From positions 496,001 through 560,000 of the forward strand of contig NC_070564.1 of NCBI RefSeq assembly GCF_026914185.1: a stretch of 64,000 nt of DNA. Reading direction: 5' to 3'. The notes under the pieces are model-generated. The model worked only from the letters and a program-made list of their open reading frames with translations. It was not told where the DNA came from and searched no databases. Shown in pieces: positions 1-11,500 of the stretch. This DNA is from Puccinia triticina. Lineage: Eukaryota > Basidiomycota > Pucciniomycetes > Pucciniales > Pucciniaceae. The first letter of the stretch is position 1, and each line of letters begins with the position of its first letter. A program made the position numbers and the translations under genes.

Positions 1-969
1 AACCGGCTCAGCCCCAGCAGGGATATAGCCACGAGCTTCAACAACTACAACATTATTAGGTTGCTTTTATCAGGAGCAATACTATTTGACCACAAACACC
101 AAAGATATTTCCAAGCCTCACCAGAAATTAGAGCACTTTTTGAAAATAATCAGTTCATCCAAAAAGCCATGGGATATAATTCACATTGGTTTGGGTGTGG
201 GCAACTGAAACCAACTATCCACGGCCATAGAGGGGAACACAAAGCTGGAGAACTGGTTCCAGTTCCACTTTTGAGGAATTTCCCCACACTCCTCATCACA
301 AGGGTGAATGCAGTCAGAGTGGATGAGAAAGAAATTATCCGGGATGGGACATTTGTCTTGGTAAATCAACATCAATACTGTATTTGCCAAATATTTGTGC
401 TAACTTCTCATGCCCATTTTTCCTCCCTCGTAACAGGTCCAGGAAAGAGAGTGTCCTCATGGTATTATTTTCTGTGTTGAATCCATATGGGAAGTGGGAA
501 ATAATCAGTTCTATGCCAAAATTCAGAGATGCATAAAAACAGGCACCCAGCCAGAAAATAACATGACCATACTTGTTAAGCAGTTGGAATTTCAATATGT
601 CCCAGCACAGGTAAGGATTGCTGTTCAATGTATTGTTGAAATTTGGATGTATTGATGATATTGATTAAAAAAATTACATGTTCTTTGCAGCGCATCATCT
701 GTACCATCAATGTTCAACATAACTGCTATGCTGCACATTGCCAAGTCAGACAGAAATTTGTTCCTCTCACCGGACGCCAAGAAGGAGGATCACACATCAG
801 TTATATAGATCATGATTCAATGAATAGCTATCTGCTGAATGCAGTATCACATCATTCACCATACTTGCACCACAAGCATTCCAATATGTATTTACGGCCC
901 ATACCTGAAGAGATGATGAGTCTTGCATTGGAGGAAGGCCTACATATGTGGCAAAATGAGAGCCAATGA
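1..969 (+). CDS. 3' part of a rust-type, transposon-associated hypothetical protein (5' end outside window)
   Basis: The reading frame is open from base 1, so the gene begins upstream of the window. Exons are 1-360, 437-610 and 691-969, joined by introns with gt..ag ends (361-436 and 611-690) that keep the frame. The visible part has about 209 residues. It carries the motif NVQHNCYAAHCQV, followed by a Q-rich-basic stretch and a C-terminal tail rich in His, Ser and Leu that ends shortly after MWQNES. I recall this end segment as a repetitive protein family in Puccinia and Melampsora that often lies in or beside DNA transposons; that is from memory, not a search. No catalytic motif is visible in this piece. 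It could be a live gene or part of a mobile element. Confidence 0.6.
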
Positions 970-1271
970 TATTTACCATTACCACCTATTAATTGCTTTA
1001 ATTTCATCCAACTATCATTTTCATTCATCTCATCTCAATATGTTCTGTGGTCAACTATTATTTTCATTCATCTCATCTCAATATGTTCTGTGGTTTCATC
1101 ATGACATCCATTTCCCCTCATTATGAGTGCAAATGGATGTTGGCGTCAGTGTTGTTATTGCGAGTAACTATTTTTTTATTGCGTCAGAGAAAGACAGGAT
1201 AGAGCCAGAGAGAACCAACAAGAAAGATATAGGAACAGCTGGCCTGATATTCAAGAAACAAAAACAGTACT

Positions 1272-1455
1272 TAGTTACTTGCTATGAGAAGAACAATAGG
1301 GACGTATATTTTGCCATGAGAAGAACAACGGGTGGCTGCGAGAATAACGATGGCGTGGGGGGAGGAGTACAAGAAACTAGTTACTTGCTATGAGAAGAAC
1401 GACAGGTTGCTGCAAGAATAACAACGGCGTGGGGGGGAGGAGTACAAGAAACAAT
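1272..1455. repeat. Two-unit tandem repeat of about 106 bp
   Basis: The phrase beginning agttacttgctatgagaag occurs at about 1272 and again at about 1378. Each is followed by a related G-rich stretch (gcgtggggggaggagtacaag). Apart from this array, the 970-1376 interval is AT-rich and I see no gene in it. Confidence 0.6.
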
Positions 1456-3176
1456 GGTGTGAGGGGTGAGTCAAAAGTAAGAGATGGGGGGGGAGTAACA
1501 GAGTCGTTGGGGTCGGCCACAAGCTCTCTGGCGAGTCTAGAACCATTCATGATTTGTCGAGCCGGGCCCCACAAGAAGCCAAGGTTGAGTAAGTTCTGAA
1601 GGGACACGTCTTCAAACACCGTCCAGTGGTAGATTCGGTGTTTGTTGATGATCGCCAGTACCTCGGGGTCCTTAGGGGGGAGCTGGCAAATGGTTAGGAA
1701 CATCTCAATAGTTATATCGGAGGCCGCAGTCACCGCAGGGACGGCTGGGGTGGCTTGGCCGGTTGATGCGCCTGGAGTGGCATCGAGGGCTGGTAACGCT
1801 TGGGTTGCTGGGACCGCTGGGGTTGCCGCCGCGGCGGGGATGGGTGGGGGGGTAGACGCGGCTGGGAGTGGTGGGGCGACAGACGCAGCAGGGACGGTCG
1901 GTGCTGGAGACGCGCGGGACTCGTAAGTATGGGCTGGCCAAGAAAACAAGTCATCATCCGCCGGGACGGCTGCGACGGCTGGGGCGGTAGAGGCGGCTGG
2001 GATAGCTGGAGCTGCCGCAAAGACAGCGGGGACGGTCGGGGCCGGAGACGCACGGGACCCGTAAGTGTGGGGTGGCCAAGAAAACATGTCATCGTCCGCC
2101 GGGACGGCTGCGACGGCTGGGGCGGTAGAGGCGGCTGGGATAGCTGGAGCTGCCGCAAAGACAGCGGGGACGGTCGGGGCCGGAGACGCACGGGACCCGT
2201 AAGTGTGGGGTGGCCAAGAAAACATGTCATCGTCCGCCGGGACGGCTGCGACGGCTGGGGCGGTAGAGGCGGCTGGGAGAGCTGGAGCTGCGGCGACAGA
2301 AACACCGGGGACGGTCGGGGCAGGAGACGCGCAGCTCTCGTAAGTGTGGGGTGGCCAAGAATACATATATTCATCTGCCGGGACGGCTGCGACGGCTGCA
2401 ACAGCTGGGGCGGCTGGGGCGGGAGGCGCGGAGATGCGGCGTCTGTTGGTTGGCCTGGTGTCTTTGGTGTCTTCATGACATTTGGCGGGTTGGTCTGTCC
2501 GGATCGCAAGACCGGGTAAGCCTCTGCCCCTGTTGCACTAGGGAAGGAACAAGGGGGAGGGGGACGGTGTTGGATAGGTTAGTGAGCATTCATAATAAAC
2601 AGAAAACAAAAAATAACTCACTATTAAGGTCAGGACAGCATTGGATTGGAGAGAGATCGCCTTTGTATCCATCTCAAGGGAAATCCAGACTCGGGTCTTC
2701 GGCGGCGCTTCTAGAAGTTCCGCCTGGAACGTGCTAAACCTGTTTGAGTCAAGGACTTTCATGGGCACCTTGGCCGACTGATTGACGGCATATTTCCAAG
2801 TTAGAATGTCCATGAAGTCGGCGTAAACGGACACGATGTCGATTGGATGAGGCATGCTTGCCCCAGCCTGTTGCATGGACTGACGCATGACCCGACGTTT
2901 GAATGAAGCAAAGTCGAATTGCGTCAATTGGGAAACGCCGAGCTGGAATGGGGCCAGATATGAGTCCGTGTCGACCATCCTGTAGGTGGGGGCTTCTTTG
3001 GCGGGTCTGTGGCTGTCGGCAGTGTACTGGACTCTTGCGTAGAGTTTGTGCCGGACGTATATCGCGCGCAAGGACCAATCAGCCGGGAGCAGGTGGCCAG
3101 CAGGAGGGCTGGTTACCCCTTTGACATCCAACGATTCCATGTCTAACTCTTTGATGTCCGGATTCGTATTGGGCAT
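1377..3176 (-). CDS. Unknown protein with a 46-residue Ala/Pro tandem repeat and a SAM-like C-terminal module
   Basis: Two exons, 3176-2622 and 2537-1377, are joined by an 84-bp intron (donor gtgagt, acceptor ccctag), giving about 571 residues. Exon 1 (185 residues) is a moderately conserved globular segment. Exon 2 starts with a basic stretch, then four copies of a unit built on SWPPHTY (residues 240-400), then a segment of about 60 residues with pattern ...HRIYHWTVF...L..LGF..GPARQI..GSRLARE. That pattern resembles a SAM-type helical bundle seen in repetitive rust proteins (from memory). I prefer the ATG at 3176 over an upstream in-frame ATG at 3518, because 3309-3675 is a repeat array. The last 40 residues after the SAM-like part look like read-through, so the 3' end is uncertain. 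Function unknown. Confidence 0.55.
1927..2400. repeat. 138-bp coding minisatellite (four copies)
   Basis: The anchor word g(t/c)tggccaagaa recurs at about 1934, 2072, 2210 and 2351, a spacing of 138, 138 and 141 bp. The copies at 2072 and 2210 are almost identical. The spacing is a multiple of three, so the array adds or removes 46 or 47 residues without breaking the minus-strand gene. Confidence 0.85.
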
Positions 3177-3308
3177 TTTGGGAAACGGGCAGCGGAGGTG
3201 GTTGAAGTTGGATGTGGCAGGTGGCTGTGATGGTGGTGGGTGGAGGGTCGCGGGCGATGACGACACAGACGGTTCAGTGATTGCCGATTGGGGCTGCGGC
3301 GTAGCAGA

Positions 3309-3675
3309 AACGTTTATCAAAAACGTTTCAGTATGCGCAAACGTTACGATAACCCTTTTGGGTCGGCGGAACGATTTGGAAACCTCATAGAAGCGTTCAC
3401 CCACACTGGAGGGTTTCCGGGTCGTTTCAGAGTGGTCAAGGAAACGTTCAAACATGTCAAACGTTTGGTTACGGCTTGAGGAACGTTTCCAATAAACCTT
3501 ACGGCGTTCTGGCGCCATGAACGTTTGGAGAAGTGAAAAAGTTTGTGGGAAACGTCTCAGAATGGTTGAAGGCGGGTGAAACGTTTCCAGAACTCCATAA
3601 TAACTTTGAATCGTTTCCGTAACCGCTTGTTAACCTCAAAACCTCTGCAAAACTGCATTGTAACCGTGAAACGTT
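3309..3675. repeat. Degenerate array of AACGTT palindromes
   Basis: AACGTT occurs nine times: 3309, 3322, 3340, 3443, 3460, 3482, 3520, 3580 and 3670. It is usually extended to AAACGTTT/C. Near-misses (AACGTC at 3551, ATCGTT, GCGTTC) lie between, and a linked TAACC word becomes common toward 3750. The spacing is irregular, so this is not a simple tandem repeat. Confidence 0.7.
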
Positions 3676-4443
3676 CCCGGGTGGCTGATCTGCACAGGTA
3701 ACATTTCTTAAACCAGACTTTAACCTCCAAATGTTTCAAAAACCATGCGCTAACCCAGAAATGTTACACCTTGGATTCAAGAAACTTTTCTTGCAGCCGT
3801 GGTGTACAAGAGCAAAGAGGCCACATATAAATGACAACGATTTCTCTTACCACACTCTGCCAACCTTGTGTTTTCTGCATTCCTCCAATCAACAGGAAAG
3901 AAGAACCTAAAAATGTCAATGATTCTTCTGACCGCACTTCTCTGTCTACCACTCAACCTTAGCCACATATGGGTGCGGTATTAAGTTTGCGAGCGGAGCG
4001 ACCAAGTACACCCTTTCAGCTTGTGTAAAAGCCCGGTGCATCGGTCCTCACTGCCCGTCCGGTCTGGGAGAGGGCAACTGCCGATGACCTTGTGCAGTCG
4101 GTTCATATACTGGGGGTAGTGACTCCGGAAGTAGATTTGGCCATGCGCCTTACTTCACATCTGTCAAGGCACACCCAGTAGAAAGGAGATGGAAAATATG
4201 TGATTATGTACCCGTGGTCAACAAAACTTGAATTCAAAAATCATCCAAGCTTCTTGCAAGAGACAATGCTGTTTAGTTCATACTTTTTTGGGGTTTCAAG
4301 GGGAGCCCATAATACATCAAAAAAGTCATGGAGGGGTCATCAATACCCTCCACATTGATTGAATACCCAAAAAGCTAGTCGTTTTTTCCCCGTGCCCAAA
4401 GGTTTTTGGATGAGCTCACATGCCCCCCCCCCCCCCCCCCCCT
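3676..4443. other. Intergenic stretch without a recognisable gene
   Basis: AT-rich sequence with only short chance reading frames. It ends in an uninterrupted C tract of about 19 bases at 4424-4442. I see no promoter, RNA gene or transposon end that I can support. Confidence 0.5.
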
Positions 4444-5178
4444 GTATGCCTTTGATGAAAGTAGTGTAAGAAGTAATGAAAAATTCTGGAACTAATCCAC
4501 AAATGATCTGAAACTGATCCTGGATTCATGCATAAATAATTCAGAAGTCATGCAGATGTCAACTGGAATGCAGTTGAAATCTAAGACACAATGGCCACAA
4601 TCAAAACATAATTCAATTTGAACTGTTTGTTGATTGAGATGAATTCTTGGGGTTCAATTCATATTATTTACATGCGCATGAAGGTGGTCATTCTTTTGAC
4701 TTTGCTAATGTAACCCTCATTTGTGCATGTAAAAGGTTAGAACAAATCACAGGTTGGGCCTCCTGCAGATTAACAACATGTACACCCCTGTTAGAATGAT
4801 GTGAAAGGCCCATCTGGATTGGCATATTTCCCTAAAGAAGGCTGGTATTGTCTAGAATTGAGCCAAAAAAGGATGAAAGTAGGGTAAAAATATGAGTCAA
4901 GTCAAGCTTGGAGGTGTGTGATACCAGATTTAAGATACATCCTGGCTTATTAACACATCTAAGCTTGTGATTTTTGTTTGTGTTTTTTTGTTTTCCAATG
5001 TCTCCATGCACATGCATGTGAGCTGTTTTTCATTTTGTCAATGTCACATTTGTGTACGCTTGTACATTAGGGTGACAGATCACTGGATGGGCCTTTCACA
5101 GCTTCATTACAAGTAAAAACTGGTCAGAAAGCCATTAAAGCCCTTGAAAGTCACATTTACTTTGTGTGCAACCCCTTA
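4444..5178 (+). repeat. Dispersed repeat, copy 1 (second copy at 60829-61753)
   Basis: This stretch matches 60829-61753 almost throughout, from the word tgcctttgatgaaagtagtg to the end word aagccattaaagccc and a few bases beyond. Both copies contain ggtgacagatcactgga and ggcccatctg. The copies run in the same direction, 56 kb apart. No coding potential is seen in either, so the family is a non-coding transposon derivative of unknown class. Confidence 0.75.
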
Positions 5179-5394
5179 CTTTTTAGCAGGTTTTTCTGCT
5201 AAAAGTGGCATAATGTGGTGTGGCGCTGCTAGCAGACCACCTTTGATTGTGTTGGGAATTGTCATTGCAATAAAAATTCAAGCAACTGCTAGCAGTTGAC
5301 ATGCAGGTTACTGATGTGGAACTGCTGTTCTAGCTCTACTCAAACACAAATAAGCTTTTCTGAACAGTCACTGTGTGATGTACATTGACTGTGA

Positions 5395-6589
5395 CAAGGG
5401 TGAAATAGCTGCGCTGAAAACAGCGCAAAAAGCGGTCAGCGCAGCGTTTTTTGGGCACACTGCGCTGAGCTGACAATCAGCGGGTGGGGCGCTGAGCTAA
5501 GCGCTGATTGGTCTCACCGGAAAAAATATATATATATTTAGCGCGCTAAATCAGCGGGCAATCAGCGGCAGGACCGCTGCGCTGACGCTGTTTTCAGCGG
5601 AAAACCGCTGATATCAGAGGCTGCGCAGTGGTCTAAAACCGCTGATCCAAGTTGGTCAACTGCTGATATCGGCGATTAAAAACCGCTGATCTAGGTACAA
5701 CATTCTAAAAAAAACCAATGAAAAAAGTGACTTTTTATGGGGTTTTGGAGTTTTTTTTTGGGGGGGAGAAGATTGAGGAAAGATAATCAAGAAAAAATCA
5801 AAAGTAGACTACTATTTATGGGGTTTTGAGCTTGTTGCGGCAGAAGATTCTTGATATTTTTTGAACTTGGGATTTTTCTGAGCAGCGTCAATAAGTTGAC
5901 AAAAGGAATTGATCAAACAGTGTCAATATCAATATTAGTCAATTAGGAACTAAGGAGGAAAAAGAAAAGGAAGTTTGAGACTGACCTTCCACCAAGCTAA
6001 GACACAACCCTTCTTGTCTATGGGAAAATCACCATTGGTGTAGCGCTCAATCTTGGTGTTGAGTTGGACTGCTTGGGAATTTTCCGGATAAAAATTAAAC
6101 TCGTCCCCATCACTTTTGGACTCCGGATTGGGTGGGCGCTCCAAGCTGGTATGTTTCAAAGGTGGATCGGGTTCAACTTTGAGTGATTTCAGATAAATTT
6201 CACATTCTTCAAAGGTTTCTTGAATAAGCTCAGTGATCATCAATGGCACTGCGGAAAAATGCGCTGCGCCTCACTGACAGCGGCGCTTCCGCTGCGGCAG
6301 CCGTCAGCACTTGCACAGCGTAAACAGCGCGCTGACAGCTGAAATAGCGGTCAGCGGCAATTCAGCGCAATTTCCGCTGCGCTGCGCTTTTTGTCAGCTT
6401 TAGCGCTCATTTATCCGCTGCGCTAACGCTGATCACCAGAAATTGTCAGCGGTATAATGCTGAAATCAGCGTCAGCGCAGCGGCCAGACCGCTGCGCTAA
6501 CGCTGATTGGGCTGGAGAATCAGCGGTGGACCGCTGCGCTGCGCTAAAAGTGCCACTGATGTCAGCGCAGCGCAGGGGTTTCACCCTTG
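5395..6589. mobile_element. Non-autonomous hAT-like DNA transposon nested in an older MITE
   Basis: The ends are perfect 11-bp inverted repeats, CAAGGGTGAAA (5395-5405) and TTTCACCCTTG (6579-6589). They are flanked by the direct repeat ACTGTGA (5388-5394 and 6590-6596); including the preceding G, the duplication could be 8 bp. Both subterminal regions (about 5405-5700 and 6250-6580) are packed with CAGCG/CGCTG words. The interior carries a transposase remnant on the minus strand. Length is 1195 bp. The insertion splits a MITE whose intact relatives show the joined sequence, which supports the borders. Confidence 0.75.
5986..6249 (-). pseudogene. hAT transposase C-terminal fragment
   Basis: An open frame of 88 codons ends at a plausible splice donor (gtcagt at 5985). 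It contains IERYTNGDFPIDKKGCVLAWWK, read here as two pieces: IERYTNGDFP and the D/E-rich to WWK motif. This is the hallmark of the hAT C-terminal dimerisation region (…L..Y......(D)...WW...). No DDE catalytic region or downstream exon follows; subterminal repeats begin instead. I infer an internally deleted derivative that must use a transposase supplied in trans. Confidence 0.6.
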
Positions 6590-6684
6590 ACTGTGAATTG
6601 AAGTTTGGTCAACAGTAAGCCTTGACAAAGGCTTGTGTAATACATTATTACCACAAGCTTGCTTGGAGTTCTTGCAGTTGCTTG

Positions 6685-8229
6685 ACTTTTTCTTGCAGTG
6701 GGTGGGAGGTTGGGCTGTTTGGCAACAGGTGTAATTTGGGGGAATCCGTTTATATCTATCAAGGGGCTGAGTGCTTTCTTATAGATTTTTAACAGGAGAA
6801 TCCAACACCACAGTGACTATGTAGTAGGTTGGTACCAAGCCCTAGCTGCAATGGGTGAAGGAACTGGAGATAAGGGCTATAGGGAGGGAGGTAATGTTTG
6901 TGCCTGTGATTCTGGCGTAATAGCTGCTGTTTAGTTCATAGTTTTTAACTTTTTTGTGGATATTTAACAATCATATAAAATTGCTCAGCTCATAAACATG
7001 CAGGAAAAACCAAAACCCCAACATCATACCCACATGACTTCATGGTCTTAGATATTTTTGGGGTATTCACAGGTGGTGGTGACTTCAACTTTGCAACAGG
7101 CTTCTAGAAGTGCCTTGATGGATGGCTTTGCAGCATGAATACACATGCATTTCATCCATCCTCTCATGGAATTCCCTATAAACCTGGTATGATTAAATAT
7201 TTTGTACACTCATAAACTGAGAAAGATGCCGGGAACTAAACCAGCTGCGGAAACAGGTAAGCAAAGCAAAGCATTTCCTGCAGTCCAAACCTAAGCCGCA
7301 GGATTCAGAAAAAATTGAATATATCTTTTGATATAAGCAGGTTCAACACCCACAAGCAGCAAGATTAGGCCTGTGAATTATGCCAGTTTCAATATCAATC
7401 CAGGAAGCGCTCCAGGTCCAAATTCCAGGGGAAAAAAAAAACTGCCAAAAATAATTTCATGGAGGCTCTACATTGAGACCCCCAATTTGGGAGAATTCCT
7501 GAATTTGAACTCAGAAGCACACCTCCTGGAACTCCCATGTTTCATCTTGTTTTGTCCCATGCCTTTGGGGTCCCAAAGGGAAAGCCCTCTTACACACCTT
7601 CCCCCCCCCCCCCCCCAGAACCACAAGTGCATCTCAATGGACCTCAAAGTGGTGCAAACCTTGTAAATAGACCCCCACAACTCCAGGCCATCCAAATCAG
7701 CGGTCCCCAGCTTATACAGCCAAAACCAATAATCAAGGTATGCATTTACACACCTTGAGGATGGTACTGTCTTGATGTCCAAGATAACAGACATAGATAC
7801 ACACCTTGATGACTGATATTGTAGTGGTCATTGAAGTCCCACTGTGATAACTGGTATTGCACCGTTCATCAAAGGTGTGTTAAGGGTTGGACCTTGATGA
7901 CTGATGAAGCATGTTCAACAGATTTTCAGACATCCATGTGCAAGAACTGCTTTGACATGCCAGTTTGAGGACTTTCTGGACCTGCCGGTGTGGTGACTAA
8001 TACGGGCACAGGGCGCCAGAGCAGCCGGCGGGGTTTCCGGGTGTGCGGTGCTGCGGAGGAAAGGGGTTACGTATGTCCTAGGCGTGGTGTGGATTAAAGT
8101 TGCGGAGGTGGGGGGCATTACTTGAGCGCAGAGCAGCGGTTGGATGCGGCGGAGTTGCGGCGTGCGGAGAGGAGCAGGCTGCGTAGTCCAGGCAGTCCAG
8201 CGCGGAGCTGGGGCAGAGGCGGCGAGTAG
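6685..8229. other. Repeat-derived intergenic region, target of the copia insertion
   Basis: It contains a C tract at about 7604-7617, a short inverted pair acacaccttgatga / tcatcaaaggtgtgt at about 7800-7880 (a small MITE-like unit), and a degraded copy of the dispersed basic-protein family near 7218-7370. The GC-rich 7960-8229 segment continues on the far side of the retrotransposon at 14360, but I recognise no gene in it. Confidence 0.45.
7218..7372 (+). pseudogene. Degraded copy of the dispersed basic-protein gene
   Basis: It aligns by eye with the minus-strand gene at 27261-27757 over the words gggaactaaaccagctgcgg, aaac/ttggtaagcaaa, gcagtccaaacc and aagattaggc. Frame-breaking changes and an early stop make it non-coding. 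A third fragment lies at about 41700-41775. Confidence 0.55.
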
Positions 8230-8364
8230 TGTTGTGACACGACAGGCTAGGGTGACTCTGAATGGTGATGAATGACAACAACGGCATCCAGGATCTGATC
8301 CTGGATGCTGAATATCCCGCTACTGCGGCGAGGTTGAGTATGCGTAGCCCCTTGGGCTACAACA
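8230..8364 (-). repeat. 3' LTR of the copia element
   Basis: 135 bp from tgttgtgacacgacagg to gggctacaaca. I find no difference from the 5' LTR. It is short for a copia LTR. An internal near-palindrome, ccaggatctgatcctgg, lies at its centre. Confidence 0.95.
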
Positions 8365-8377
8365 CCCCCCCTCTCGC
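8365..8377 (-). other. Polypurine tract of the copia element
   Basis: On the coding strand, GCGAGAGGGGGGG runs straight into the TG of the 3' LTR. This is the expected position of the plus-strand primer for reverse transcription. Confidence 0.8.
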
Positions 8378-8512
8378 CGTAGTAGCCGTACTACATACAA
8401 CTAGGACATGAGATCAGAGGAAACAATTTTTTAAAGAGCCGGAGAACAAAAGGTTATAAAAAGATAGCAGCAGGCAAGGCAAGAAAAATTAATAATAAAA
8501 AATATACTCCAA

Positions 8513-11500
8513 TTAACCAGCCATTATTTTCTCCCTCAGCGTGGCAAAACTTTCTGGCGGCATGCATTTTGTGAAGATGTCCGCAAGCTGCTCTTTGGTA
8601 CTGATCCACTCTAGCGCTGTCTTTTTCTGGTATAAAGACTCATTAGTAATGTAAAAATCTTGTTCAGTGTGCCTCGTCCTCTTGTTGGATGCGTCATCAG
8701 TAGAAACTTTAATGGCAGATTGGTTATCACAAAACAGGAAACCTACAAAATCCTTCTTCAGGACATCTCGGAGCAGGTGTCTGACCCATAAAGTTTGCCT
8801 CGTCGCCACACCCAGAGCCATGTACTCTGCGTGGCAGGTCGACGACGCCACTGATTGTTGGCGTCTTGACACCCAGAGAACTGGGCAGTTTAGAAAAGTG
8901 ATCAAGACACCGTATGAGGAACGTGAAAACTCTCCTCCCCACGACGCGTCTGCAAAAGTCTTAAGAGGCTTACTGTCAGCACGAGGAAAAAGACACAGTC
9001 TGACATCTTTACTGCCGGCAAGATAGTTTACCAGGTGCTTAATACCTTTCCAGTGTGTGACTCCTGGTTTTGCCGCAAAGCGAGCCAGGTAATTAACCGC
9101 AAAACAAATGTCCGGCCGCGTACCTACCGCCAGGTAGCTGAAAGAACCAATCACAGACAGGTAGCGGCCAGAATCTGCTTCAACCCCGTCTTCATCCGTT
9201 GTTGCATTGAAACCTGTCGGCAGTGGTGTCGTGGCCGTTGTCGTCCCATCCCAGTGTTCGTCCAGAATACCAGCTACGAGTTCCTTCTGGAAAAGCTCAA
9301 AACCTTTATTGGACCGTTTCACATTTAGCCCGACAATCGAATCCAGACCCGCCGACCACTTGATCTTGAGAAAGTCCTTCAGGTCGTGTTCCAGGCGTTT
9401 CAGGAGCGCAGGACTTGATGCTGTGACGACTCCATCATCTACATGTAACCACACCACGCCTGCTTCATCCGGATGTCTGAGAATGTACAGACTGTTGTCG
9501 TACTGGGATGGAGAATACCCAAACTTGTCGAGTACCGCCTTCAAGTGCAGCCACCAGCACCTGGCCGCCTGTCGAGTGCCATAGAGGGCTTTCTTGAGTA
9601 GTAGCGCATGGCCCGGCGGCGTCTTCATCCCTTCGGGCGGCTTTACGCAAACTTCCTCGTCAATAGGCGAGTTCAGGTATGCCGCTACGAAGTCAAAGCT
9701 TTGAGCCGGCCATCCGTACGCTGCGGCGACCACCAGTAATAGACGGAGTGAAACGAATGTCGCTGTCGGCGCAAAAGTTGCGTTGAAATCTTCTCCTTTG
9801 ACTTGTGTGAAACCCTTCGCCACATATCGCGCCTTGAAACGTATCCCATCACCGTCTGTAGCCGGTTTCGTCGCAAAAACCCATCTTCCTCCTAGAGTCT
9901 TCTTGTCTTCAGGCTTTAGTTTCAGAACCCACACTCTCATCTCCTCTAGGTTTGACAGTTCGGTGGCTATTGCTTTTGACCAGGACTCCTTCTCCGGAGA
10001 GTTCATTGCTTGGCGAAAGGTCTTCGGTACTGATATGGCGTAGAACTGACATAGGCTTAGGATTTTATCTACAATTAATTCCTGATTGGTGAATTCGATT
10101 TCTTGAGAAAAATCACCAAGTTGTAGCAAATTCATAATGTAATCAACTGAGAGTTTATGAGAAGGTCCCGCTAGTAGCAATTGTGGGTTGTTTGATTCTG
10201 AGATGTCGTCCGCAACTACCTCCCGTGGTAGGCCTTCATCCGGGAATCGGACCATTGCCGACGACACAAAACTTTTCTGCTTGGGTATCCAGAACAACCA
10301 ACCTTTGCTCTGTTCCAAATGCGCGATAACGAGGCCTTTTACCGCCCGGTCATCCAGTTTCTTTCGTTTCTCCTGAGGTATGTGAACGTATCCCACGCTT
10401 CCGAATACTCGGAAGCTGTCATATTGAGGCTTCCGTCCGAATAGGCATTCGTACGGTGTTAAGTCCTTGCTGGCTTTGTTTGGTAGTCGATTTAGAACGT
10501 AAGTTGCCCAGAGGAAAGCATAACTCCAGAATTCTTTGGGCAGTGGACTGTCGATGAGAACCGTTCTTCCAGTATCCGCGATGGTCCGGTTGAACCTCTC
10601 AATCACTCCATTCTGGTAGTGGTGGTAAGGAAGCGCCTTCTCCGCCGCTATTCCTTTTTCTGCTAGAAAATCAGATAGCTTCTTGTTGGCAAATTCTCCG
10701 CCGTTGTCGCTCCGGAGTGTTTGGACCCGCTTCCCAATTGCCTGTTCTAGACGGTTGATGGTGTCGATGATGTGCTGATTGGCCTCCGATTTTTGCTTGA
10801 GAACCTTCACAAATGCATAGCCCGATGCCACGTCCCGCATCGTGAGTAGGTATCTGCCACCGTCGATCGAATCTACCTGAAAAGGACCCATCAAATCTGC
10901 GGCCAGAACATCCAACCGATTGACAGTCCTAAGGGTAGAAGCTAAAGGGTTAATATGTGTGCTTTTGCTGATTGCACAGACAGGGCAGTGGATTTTCCCG
11001 CTTGGAATCTCATCAGGTAGACCATTTCCCAACTTTAACTTAATAACTCTCCGTATGTGCCGAAGACTGGCATGACCAAAAACTCTGTGATAATACAGAA
11101 GTTTCTTTTCATCTTTGGTCAGATCATCTGCCTTCCAAGAAAAGTTAGTCGCCTTTGCCAGCGGCTCTCTGAACACTTCATCTGAGGGGGGAACCTTAGC
11201 TTTAGAGGCAAGAATAGAGATTGCATTGTCATTGGTAGCAGAAATAGGATCGGAAACAGAGAGTTGAGCGGAAGAAAGAGACTGGGGTGAGAAAACGGGA
11301 GTTGGAGTATTGGAGAGTTGAGATTGAGAAGGAGAAGAAGAAATAAAACGAGAATGAGAGATTGATTCCATTGCCGGTGTCGAAGCGGAAAACAACATGT
11401 GACAGTTGTGGGGTTGGGTAGTTCTCGAGCTATCCGCTCTTATGAGCGGGTAGGGCATACACCACCTGTTTTTGGTAGACTCAAAAACACAATTGAAGAG

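Larger units (their letters stand above)
5279..6684. mobile_element. Inverted-repeat element (MITE) split by a younger insertion
   Basis: Left terminus CAAGCAACTGCTAG (5279) and right terminus CTTGCAGTTGCTTG (ending 6684) are inverted. With the 5395-6589 insertion removed, the interior resembles the other copies in this window at about 19010-19172, 50085-50311 and 50897-51035. All share an AACTGC..CAGTTGACATG-like terminus and an internal tgactgtg(a/g)attgaag block. Confidence 0.65.

Noticed and set aside
1800..2519. A 239-codon plus-strand frame across the 138-bp repeats
   Set aside because: It is the antisense shadow of the repeat array; Trp/Gly/Arg-rich, with no start context or splice partners.
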